Shown: positions 15,587 through 22,780 of the stretch, piece after piece
Numbering within the stretch: position 1 is the stretch's first letter
Layout: each line of letters opens with the position of its first letter
Source: Bacteroidota bacterium
GTDB lineage: Bacteria > Bacteroidota > Bacteroidia > Bacteroidales > ML635J-15
DNA length: 43,915 bases
Direction of reading: 5' to 3'
NCBI GenBank assembly: GCA_029558535.1
Contig: JAKQEK010000084.1
Coordinates: 1-43,915, forward strand
Program-made: the position numbers and the translations under genes
Notes under the pieces: generated by a model
The model's database searches: none
What the model saw: only the letters and a program-made list of their open reading frames with translations
Told to the model about the DNA's origin: nothing

Positions 15587-16097
15587 ATTCTATCATTTAC
15601 TTTGCTGAAAATCTGAAATATACATTAAAAAATGAATATTTAAACTGACGAATAAAGCAACTATATAGTAATCGAAGCTCCGCGCATTGGCAATGGCAAA
15701 ACGCATGGCCTATCTAGAGGTGAATATCGAAACAAATCAGAATTGTGTCTGGCCGACATGTAAAGTGCCGATGATAAATTTGTTTAGTATAATCGAGCAA
15801 TTGAAATTGCGAAGATTAGACTATTACAAATTTACAATCGGTGTCGTTTCCTAAAACAAATCTTATATGGGACGAAGCAAAGGGATTTGTTTTAGGTCAA
15901 GGCAGACGTACAATTCTTTTGTTTCGGTAGAGGAGCGTTGGGGTTCGTTTTGCCTTGATTTCTTTGCAACTTTCTTGATCAAGCAAGAAAGTGAATCATA
16001 ATTATTATTGTTTATCACTTAGAAATCTTCAATTTATAAAATAATTAGATATTTAGCAATTTGCAATCCATTATTTTGGATTTAGGTCAGAATTTAG
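15587..16097 (+). mobile_element. Insert C: non-coding structured element in a convergent intergenic region
   Basis: A 511-bp insert between the two 143-bp repeats. The structured core (about 15656-15992) has 70 bp of AT-rich DNA before it and 105 bp after, with little similarity to A or B. It has no ORF, no terminal inverted repeats and no A/T tail. The neighbouring convergent genes are both complete because their last codons are included in the duplicated target. Confidence 0.78.
15656..15992 (+). ncRNA. Structured RNA core, copy C (long-arm form)
   Basis: The 5' box CGAAGCTCCG is at 15673-15682. P1 is GGCAAAACG/CGTTTTGCC (15695-15703/15946-15954). P2 is CGAAACAAA/TTTGTTTCG (15728-15736/15918-15926) plus AGAATTGT/ACAATTCT (15739-15746/15910-15917), extended by GTCT/AGAC (15747-15750/15904-15907). 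P3 arm: CGACA/TGTCG (15754-15758/15842-15846), CCGAT/ATCGG (15768-15772/15837-15841), TAAATTTGT/ACAAATTTA (15775-15783/15826-15834), with a GCAATT/AATTGC tip. P4 is CCTAAAACAAATC/GATTTGTTTTAGG (15850-15862/15884-15896). After the same linker as in B, P5 is ACTTTCTTG/CAAGAAAGT (15969-15977/15984-15992) with the identical loop ATCAAG. The closing pair changes from T-A in B to G-C in C. Confidence 0.75.
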
Positions 16098-16240
16098 AAC
16101 ACATCACAGCTTGATAATAGCAAGAAAAAAGAACTAATATTCTGGAAACTGCTTACGCGCTCCATGCTCTATGCCCCATAGTAAATATAAAATTCAGTAA
16201 AATAATTACGAAAGAAGGACTAATCTTTTTTGCCGATACA
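16098..16240. repeat. Right flanking direct repeat of insert C (143 bp)
   Basis: Second copy of 15444-15586. It contains a non-functional copy of the 3' end of the upstream lipoprotein gene (last residues and stop at about 16098-16137) and the functional 3' end of the minus-strand PQQ-like gene. Confidence 0.9.
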
Positions 16241-17671
16241 GTACAAAAACCCGTCACGCGAAGCAACATAAAGTCTTTTGTTATGTACAACAGGAGTAGC
16301 TTCACCTCTGATAGAAGTATTTTTTTCAAGTAGTTTAAATATACACTGATCATTATATTCAAACATAAACAGTCCATCATAGGTTAAAACAATAAGGCGA
16401 TTCTCTGTAAAAATCGGAGTAGAAATCGAAATTCCTGTATTATACTTAAAGACCAATTGAGGTGTTTTGTATTTTTTGATATTATCCGGTCCCAAAACAG
16501 AATCATCAGGATTAGTGAAATCATTTTCCACAACATATAAAAATCCATCTATTGCAACAAATGCAGATAGTGAGTTGTGTTCAGCGTGTACGTATTTGTC
16601 ATTGGTAGCACAAGAACCTATTATTCCGCCTCTCCAGTCAGTAAAAACATTGTTGCCAGTCGGAAAAAACCAAACAACACAAGAATCTGCGTGTTTTGAT
16701 GGATCTATCAACATTGCTCCACCATGGCCATTGATATATTGTTTTTCAATAGATATCAAAATGCAGCTATCTCTTGTTACGACCGGAGAACCGTCCATAT
16801 CTGAACCTGTTTTGAATTTGAAATCAAGCAAGCCTGTTTTACGATTATATCCAAAAACATAGCCTGAGCCGGAAGTGATGTATATATGATTTCTCAAAAT
16901 GCAGGGAGCACTTTCCGTAACGACATTATGGTTATGTGCAATATCATCTTCTTTTGTGTACAGCTGTAGTTTTAGAAACTCGACCGGTTGTTTGAACTTG
17001 TCAATAGTTTTTGCTGAATCAGGGTTAGGATTTAGTTTAACAAAATGCCCTGTTTCCAAGCCCAAAAAAATTGTGTCATCAAGTATTAAAGCCGTTCCAT
17101 CTACATCACGCGAAAAAGAATCACTACGTACAGAATTATATCGCCAAAGTTCTTTTCCTGTTCTAAATGAGATAGCTCTGTAACTCCAAATGTATTTATC
17201 ATATAGTTGATAATTATATCCGCGTCTGCTACCTTGAAAAATGACAATTCTGTCAGGGTCATCCCTAGATTTTAATGGATTTATCCAAATACAGCCTGTC
17301 CCTTTTATTACATCATCGAAAGCATATTCCCAAATTACTTTTCCATCCGAAGCTCTTAATTTTCTTAAATTATAATCATAAGCTCCTTGTATCAGAAAAA
17401 TTTCACCATTATCTTCCATTATTAATGCTTGCCCTGTCCAACCGGCTCCACACATAATGGCAGTGTCCCAGGTAATATTTGGTATAATTGTTTTACCACA
17501 GCCCAGATTTGTTTTCCAAATAACTTCAAGTTTCTCAGGAGCTTCGTTTCCGTAGTAATTTCTTGTTTCATTACCAAGAAAAGTTGGTATAATAGTTTTA
17601 GTACTGTCTTCAGGTGGTATATATGAAAAACAGATTAGAAAATTCAGAAATATATTAGTCAAAAGATACAC
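16220..17671 (-). CDS. PQQ-like beta-propeller repeat protein
   Basis: A 483-residue protein with a hydrophobic N-terminal export segment (LLTNIFLNFLICFSYI). It is built of repeated propeller blades in which a short strand ends in a Trp/Tyr- and Gly-rich turn (LRASDGKVIWEYAF, ISFRTGKELWRYN, YNRKTGLLDFKFKTG, VVHNKRLYVASRDGFLYCIG). This is the PQQ-like/BamB-type pattern. Such proteins bind ligands or act as scaffolds in the envelope, and some bind PQQ as dehydrogenases; no dehydrogenase active-site motif is evident here. Its start overlaps the end of the M23 peptidase gene by 17 bp, so the two are probably cotranscribed. Its last codons lie in the duplicated flank of insert C. Confidence 0.8.
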   Translation of the reverse strand: MYLLTNIFLNFLICFSYIPPEDSTKTIIPTFLGNETRNYYGNEAPEKLEVIWKTNLGCGKTIIPNITWDTAIMCGAGWTGQALIMEDNGEIFLIQGAYDYNLRKLRASDGKVIWEYAFDDVIKGTGCIWINPLKSRDDPDRIVIFQGSRRGYNYQLYDKYIWSYRAISFRTGKELWRYNSVRSDSFSRDVDGTALILDDTIFLGLETGHFVKLNPNPDSAKTIDKFKQPVEFLKLQLYTKEDDIAHNHNVVTESAPCILRNHIYITSGSGYVFGYNRKTGLLDFKFKTGSDMDGSPVVTRDSCILISIEKQYINGHGGAMLIDPSKHADSCVVWFFPTGNNVFTDWRGGIIGSCATNDKYVHAEHNSLSAFVAIDGFLYVVENDFTNPDDSVLGPDNIKKYKTPQLVFKYNTGISISTPIFTENRLIVLTYDGLFMFEYNDQCIFKLLEKNTSIRGEATPVVHNKRLYVASRDGFLYCIGKKD

Positions 17672-18638
17672 CCGGATATTGTGCTAGTTTAAGTATCTGT
17701 TCATATTCATCAGCAGATGGTGTAATCATATACCTTAATGGATTTACGGTTGCGCCATATATCATTATTTCGTAATGTAGGTGAGGGGCTGTAGATAATC
17801 CGGTAGAACCAACAGTTCCAATTTGTTCACCACGACTTATTTTTTGTCCTTTTTTAACGTTTATCGAGTATAGATGAGCATATCTGGACGAAAGTCCATT
17901 TACTCCATGATCAATTAAAATAGAGTTTCCGTATCCGCTATTTGTATTATTATATTCAATACCAGAAATTACACCATCACCAGATGCATAAACAGGTGTT
18001 CCTGTAGGTGCAACCATATCAATGCCGTGATGCATGTGAACAACGCCAAGTATCGGATGTGGACGATAACCGTAAAAAGATCCAATTCTAGTAAGCTCAT
18101 TTACATGAATTGGTTGCAATACTGGTAAAGATTTGAATAGATTTTCTTTCTTTTTTAGCTCTTTAATAAGTTCATTATACGATAAAGATTGAATATTCAG
18201 TTTATTCTCGATTTGATCAAGCTTTTTTGCAACATCTTTAACAATATCTGTACTGGCAAAACCATCCAAATGTTTGTATCTGTCTGAACCTCCTACACCA
18301 GCATTTCTAATAGTGTAAGGAATAGTATCCTGTTGAAAAGTAGTTCTGTAAATATAATTATCCCTTTTTGCAATATCATCCAGCAGTTTGTCGTCTTCGA
18401 CCAAACGCTCATTAATTTTCTTCAAATTTTCTTTTAAATATTGATTTTCAGATCTTAATAGTTTTTCTTCAGGTGATTCAAATACAACAATGTATAGAAA
18501 CATTAATGCAAAACCAAAAATTGCAGATGAAATAATGTATGGGACTAATCTTAATACAAATTTTCTAAAACTAAATCTAATCTTTTCGTATTGAAGAGTT
18601 TCAGGATTAAATTTATATTTTGATTTAAAAAGTTTCAA
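17655..18638 (-). CDS. M23-family peptidase, membrane-anchored
   Basis: A 327-residue cell-wall hydrolase or scaffold. A single transmembrane helix spans about 31-53, a coiled coil runs about 58-170, and a LytM/M23 domain fills about 185-315. Zinc ligands are visible as H204 and D208 (HHGIDM) and HLHYE with H288, with the catalytic H255 in RYAHL. The metal and catalytic residues are all present, so it is probably an active peptidoglycan endopeptidase rather than a degenerate activator. The topology resembles MepM-type enzymes acting in the periplasm. It is divergent from alaS, with an inverted repeat in the shared intergenic region, and overlaps the start of the PQQ-like gene downstream. Confidence 0.9.
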   Translation of the reverse strand: MKLFKSKYKFNPETLQYEKIRFSFRKFVLRLVPYIISSAIFGFALMFLYIVVFESPEEKLLRSENQYLKENLKKINERLVEDDKLLDDIAKRDNYIYRTTFQQDTIPYTIRNAGVGGSDRYKHLDGFASTDIVKDVAKKLDQIENKLNIQSLSYNELIKELKKKENLFKSLPVLQPIHVNELTRIGSFYGYRPHPILGVVHMHHGIDMVAPTGTPVYASGDGVISGIEYNNTNSGYGNSILIDHGVNGLSSRYAHLYSINVKKGQKISRGEQIGTVGSTGLSTAPHLHYEIMIYGATVNPLRYMITPSADEYEQILKLAQYPGVSFD

Positions 18639-18677
18639 TTTAAAGTAAAATTTAGCTTATTAAGTTATTAATGGACT

Positions 18678-18706
18678 GCAAATTTAAGAATTTAATCTAA
18701 ATTTGC
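18678..18706. promoter_or_regulatory. Inverted repeat between divergent M23 peptidase and alaS genes
   Basis: GCAAATTTA (18678-18686) and TAAATTTGC (18698-18706) form a perfect 9-bp inverted repeat with an 11-bp spacer. Each half also matches the -7 box TAnnTTTG, one on each strand (TAAATTTG). On the minus strand an ATTG lies 19 bp upstream, so this may be the M23 promoter, a divergent promoter pair, or an operator. Confidence 0.45.
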
Positions 18707-18757
18707 AATTTAAAATATTCTATAATATACGTAAGTAACAGATTTACACATAAATAC

Positions 18758-21385
18758 ATGGATTCTAAGCAGATAAGAACACAATTTACCGATTTTTTCG
18801 AATCTAAAGGACATAAAGTTGTTCCCAGTGATTCTATGGTTATAAAGGGAGACCCGACCTTAATGTTTACCAATGCGGGTATGAATCAGTTTAAAGATAT
18901 TTTTCTCGGAATCAGAAAACCAGAAGCTCTTAGGATTGTTAATTCACAGAAATGTCTTAGGGTATCCGGTAAACATAATGATCTCGAAGAAGTTGGTCAT
19001 GACACATACCATCATACTATGTTTGAAATGTTGGGCAATTGGTCTTTTGGTGATTATTTTAAAAAAGAAGCTATTGAATTTGCTTGGGAACTTCTTACAG
19101 AGGTCTATAAAATTGATAAGGATAGATTGTATATTACCGTATTTGGTGGAGATAAGAAAGAAAATCTTCAAGTAGATACAGAAGCAGAAGAATTTTGGAA
19201 AAAACTTGTTCCTGCCGAAAAAATAATATACGGCTCAAAAAAAGATAACTTTTGGGAAATGGGAGATATGGGACCTTGTGGACCATGTTCGGAAATTCAT
19301 ATTGATTTAAGAGATAAGCCAGAACAACAAAAAATAGCAGGTCGTGATTTGATTAACAAAGATAATCCACAGGTAATCGAAATTTGGAATCTTGTGTTTA
19401 TTCAGTTTAACCGAAAAGCAGACGGAAGTCTTGAGCAATTGCCTAACAAACATGTTGATACAGGCATGGGCTTCGAAAGATTGTGTGCTGTATTGCAAGG
19501 TAAAAAATCAAATTATGATACCGATATTTTTCAAACAATAATATCTGAAATTTCGAAAATCTCGGGAATTAAATATGGGCAGAATATTAAAACTGATATT
19601 GCTTTAAGGGTAATTGCCGATCATTTACGTGCTGTTTCTTTTGCAATTGCAGATGGACAACTGCCGTCAAATGTAAAAGCAGGTTATGTAATCAGACGTA
19701 TTTTACGCAGAGCAGTACGCTATGCGTATTCTTTCCTCGATTTAAAAGAAGCATTTATTTATAAATTAGTTGATGTCTTGTCATTACACATGGGAGATGC
19801 CTTTCCGGAATTGTTAGCTCAAAAACAATTAATTGAAAAAGTAATCAAAGAAGAGGAAACGGTATTTTTAAGAACTTTAGAAAAAGGCATTAAATTGCTG
19901 GATGATGAAATTAGAAAGTTGAAAAAAGAAGGTAAAAAAACAATCGCCGGTAACCAGGCTTTTGTATTATATGACACATATGGATTCCCGCTTGATTTGA
20001 CTGAACTTATTGCCAGAGAAAACGGGTTGACTGTTGATACCGCAGGATTTGATGTGGAAATGAAAAAACAAAAAGACAGAGCAAGAAATGCTGCTGAAGT
20101 TAATACAGACGACTGGACTATTTTAGTTGATGATGAAAATTGTGAGTTTGTTGGATATGACTTCCTTAAAATGGACATCAGAATAACAAAATACAGAAAA
20201 GTTAAACAAAAAAATATTGAGTTTTTTCATTTAGTATTCGATAAAACTCCATTTTATGCTGAATCAGGTGGACAAGTGGGAGATAGCGGATTTTTGATTA
20301 ACCAAAATGAAAAGATAGAAATTTTAAATACAATTAAGGAGCACAATCAGATAATACATATAGTAAGTAGTTTGCCTGAAAAAACCGAAGGTGTTTTCAG
20401 TGCCGAAGTAAATATTGAAAACAGGATTTCGACTGCAAATAATCATACTGCAACACATCTGTTACATTTTGCTTTAAGAAAAGTTCTGGGGACGCATATC
20501 GAACAAAAAGGTTCATTGGTTGACCCTGAGAAATTAAGATTTGACTTTTCACATTTTAATAAATTAACGGATGATGAAATTCGTGCTGTCGAAATACTTG
20601 TAAATGAACAGATAAGGAATAATGTTATCCGTAGTGAAAATCGGAATATGCCTATTGCCGAAGCAAAAAAATCCGGTGCAATTGCATTGTTCGGCGAGAA
20701 ATACGGAGAAAGTGTAAGAGTTATAAAATTTGGTGATTCTGTTGAGTTGTGCGGAGGAACTCATGTTGAAAGTACAGGACAGATTGGGTTTTTTAAGATA
20801 ATAAGTGAAGGAGCTATAGCAGCAGGAATCAGAAGGATAGAAGCTATTACCGGAAGCAAAGCTGAAAGTTTTGTTTTTTCTCAACTTGATAATATGAAGC
20901 AGATTTCACAATTGTTATATGGACCAAATGATATTGTAACTTCTGTAACTAGACTTATTGATGAAAATAACAAGTTAAACAAACAACTCGAATCTTATCA
21001 TCTTGCGGAAGTGAAAATGATTAAAAATGGATTAGTTTCGGGAGCAGAAAAGATTAATTCAGCACTTCTTATCTGTAAGGTAATTAACCTCTCTGATAGC
21101 AATGATCTTAAGGAATTGTGTTCTCAAATACGTGGCGAGATAAAATCATTTGCTTGTGTTCTGGGTACTGTAATTGATAATAAGCCGTATCTGGCGGTTG
21201 CTTTTTCTGAAGATATAATTAAGGATAAAGGATTACATGCCGGCAATTTGATTCGCGAAATCGCAAAACATATCCAGGGTGGAGGAGGAGGACAGCCTTT
21301 TGTTGCTACTGCCGGAGGTAAAAATCCTGATGGAATAGCACAGGCTGTTGAATTTGGAAAAAACGAGATTAAGAAAAAGCTTTAG
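18758..21385 (+). CDS. alaS: Alanyl-tRNA synthetase
   Basis: An 875-residue cytoplasmic class II synthetase that charges tRNA-Ala; full family length. The N-terminal catalytic domain has FFESKGHKVVPSDSMV, FTNAGMNQFKD, the motif 2 region (CLRVSGKHNDLEEVGHD...HTMFEMLGNWSFGDYFKK) and GMGFERL. The editing domain has zinc-site motifs HTATHLLHFALRKVLG (about 563-578) and CGGTHVESTGQIGFFKI (about 664-680). The C-terminal C-Ala domain ends with GGGGGQPFVATAGG. The ATG at 18758 gives the normal N-terminus. It is divergent from the M23 peptidase gene. Confidence 0.98.
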   Translation: MDSKQIRTQFTDFFESKGHKVVPSDSMVIKGDPTLMFTNAGMNQFKDIFLGIRKPEALRIVNSQKCLRVSGKHNDLEEVGHDTYHHTMFEMLGNWSFGDYFKKEAIEFAWELLTEVYKIDKDRLYITVFGGDKKENLQVDTEAEEFWKKLVPAEKIIYGSKKDNFWEMGDMGPCGPCSEIHIDLRDKPEQQKIAGRDLINKDNPQVIEIWNLVFIQFNRKADGSLEQLPNKHVDTGMGFERLCAVLQGKKSNYDTDIFQTIISEISKISGIKYGQNIKTDIALRVIADHLRAVSFAIADGQLPSNVKAGYVIRRILRRAVRYAYSFLDLKEAFIYKLVDVLSLHMGDAFPELLAQKQLIEKVIKEEETVFLRTLEKGIKLLDDEIRKLKKEGKKTIAGNQAFVLYDTYGFPLDLTELIARENGLTVDTAGFDVEMKKQKDRARNAAEVNTDDWTILVDDENCEFVGYDFLKMDIRITKYRKVKQKNIEFFHLVFDKTPFYAESGGQVGDSGFLINQNEKIEILNTIKEHNQIIHIVSSLPEKTEGVFSAEVNIENRISTANNHTATHLLHFALRKVLGTHIEQKGSLVDPEKLRFDFSHFNKLTDDEIRAVEILVNEQIRNNVIRSENRNMPIAEAKKSGAIALFGEKYGESVRVIKFGDSVELCGGTHVESTGQIGFFKIISEGAIAAGIRRIEAITGSKAESFVFSQLDNMKQISQLLYGPNDIVTSVTRLIDENNKLNKQLESYHLAEVKMIKNGLVSGAEKINSALLICKVINLSDSNDLKELCSQIRGEIKSFACVLGTVIDNKPYLAVAFSEDIIKDKGLHAGNLIREIAKHIQGGGGGQPFVATAGGKNPDGIAQAVEFGKNEIKKKL

Positions 21386-21478
21386 AGTTTGTGGATTTGA
21401 GAAAAAATACAATGCTTTTGTTTTTTCAAGCTCCCGTGAAGCTCATATAAATTTAGATACATTTAAATTGTAATTGAT

Positions 21479-22708
21479 ATGATAAAAATAGTGACAACAA
21501 TTTTGATTTCACTAGGGATTTATTCTGCTTTATATTCTCAACAAATTCCGCATGACAGTATTAAAGTTTTTGTTGACTTTTTAAGTAGCCAAAAATTGCT
21601 ATCACCTAAAGAGTATGTACTAAAATCATTTGAAGAAAAAGATATTATTATTTTGTCTGAAAGAGATCACCGTGAGATTAAACAATACGAAATGATTGTG
21701 GATATTATTAAAGACGATCGATTTACAGGCAATGTCTATACAGAAGTTGGTGTTTATAATTCGGGAAAACAAATAAATGAATTTTTGTTGAAAGAAAACC
21801 TGACAGATTCAGAAATTAAAGAGAATTTGCTGGCAATTTTCAGAAATCTTGATATGTTTTCTCTTTGGCCAAATTATAATTTTTACTATTTGCTTGAAAG
21901 TATTTATCAAATAAATCAAAACAGGCAATTGGATGAAAAAATAAAGTTATTTCCTTTAGATGTAATGTTCTCATGGGATTCTTTTAAATGTGATGAGCAA
22001 TATAATATGTTTCTAGATATGATGGAGCCTCAAAATAATTTTCCACCGGTAATTGAAAGAAATGTCATAATGGCACAACATTTCATAAAAAAATATAATC
22101 AAGAGAAGTATTATAACCCAAATAAGAAAAAGGCACTTGTAATTATGAATACTTACCATGGTTACACACGAATACCTAAATACATCCCTTCACCTACAGA
22201 GCCAAGTATATACAGTACAGCAGAATACATTTATAAGACATTTTCTAATTCTACGAAAGGAATAATGATTAATTATTACCCAACATCAGAGGAACCGATA
22301 TTAATTGCAAATGGTAAGTGGGATGCTGCATTTAGATTTACAGGGAATAAAAATGTTGGATTTGACTTGAAAAACACACCGTTTGGACAAACAAAATTTG
22401 AAATGTACAATTTTGGTGGAAATGCTTATGAAACGGTTAACTTTGAATATATATTTGATGGTTTTATCTTTTATGAACCTTTTGAAAATTTTGAATTAGT
22501 TATCGGTATCCCGGGTATATTTGACGATGAATCATTCGTTGCTGAGTTTTATCGAAGAACTGCTTTGGAAGAAGGAATTACATTAGAAGAGGCAATTTCA
22601 TCAAAAGAGACTAATGAATATATGCAGGAATGCAACAAAAAAACTAAATATAAAATAGATAATATTGAAATATTTAACAACTCAATAAATAAGTGGTTGA
22701 TAGAATAA
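21479..22708 (+). CDS. Exported protein of unknown function, possibly EreA/ChaN-like
   Basis: A 409-residue protein with signal peptide MIKIVTTILISLGIYSALYSQ. The core EKDIIILSERDHREIKQYEM...VYTEVGVYNSGKQINEFLL resembles in pattern the erythromycin-esterase/ChaN-type fold, where a strand ends in a Glu/His pair and a second strand ends in an acidic residue. Later it has KALVIMNTYHGYTRI, another histidine-bearing strand. These similarities are weak and no function is assigned. The C-terminal region is charged, with no sorting tail. It lies 93 bp after alaS and converges on the CCA-enzyme gene. Confidence 0.65.
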   Translation: MIKIVTTILISLGIYSALYSQQIPHDSIKVFVDFLSSQKLLSPKEYVLKSFEEKDIIILSERDHREIKQYEMIVDIIKDDRFTGNVYTEVGVYNSGKQINEFLLKENLTDSEIKENLLAIFRNLDMFSLWPNYNFYYLLESIYQINQNRQLDEKIKLFPLDVMFSWDSFKCDEQYNMFLDMMEPQNNFPPVIERNVIMAQHFIKKYNQEKYYNPNKKKALVIMNTYHGYTRIPKYIPSPTEPSIYSTAEYIYKTFSNSTKGIMINYYPTSEEPILIANGKWDAAFRFTGNKNVGFDLKNTPFGQTKFEMYNFGGNAYETVNFEYIFDGFIFYEPFENFELVIGIPGIFDDESFVAEFYRRTALEEGITLEEAISSKETNEYMQECNKKTKYKIDNIEIFNNSINKWLIE

Positions 22709-22780
22709 TTTTCATTATAGTAATCGGGATTCAATTTATTTAGAGTTGTTTAACCAATCATTCCTCTAATTCATAAAAAT

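Noticed and set aside
1664..16097. Inserts A-C as group I or group II introns, or HEARO/IS605-type guide RNAs
   Set aside because: They lie in intergenic DNA flanked by duplicated targets, with no group II domain V, no intron-encoded protein, no TnpB/IscB-like gene nearby and no splice context. A weak likeness of AAGATTAGACTA in the arm to group I core motifs was judged to be chance.
1664..16097. Inserts A-C as MITEs or decayed IS elements moved by the RAYT at 26453
   Set aside because: No terminal inverted repeats or REP palindromes are present, and IS200-like/RAYT activity does not produce long target duplications.
1664..16097. Retron, tmRNA, RNase P or 6S RNA identity for the structured core
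   Set aside because: No reverse transcriptase is next to the copies, there is no tRNA-like end or tag ORF, and housekeeping RNAs would not occur three times with duplicated flanks.
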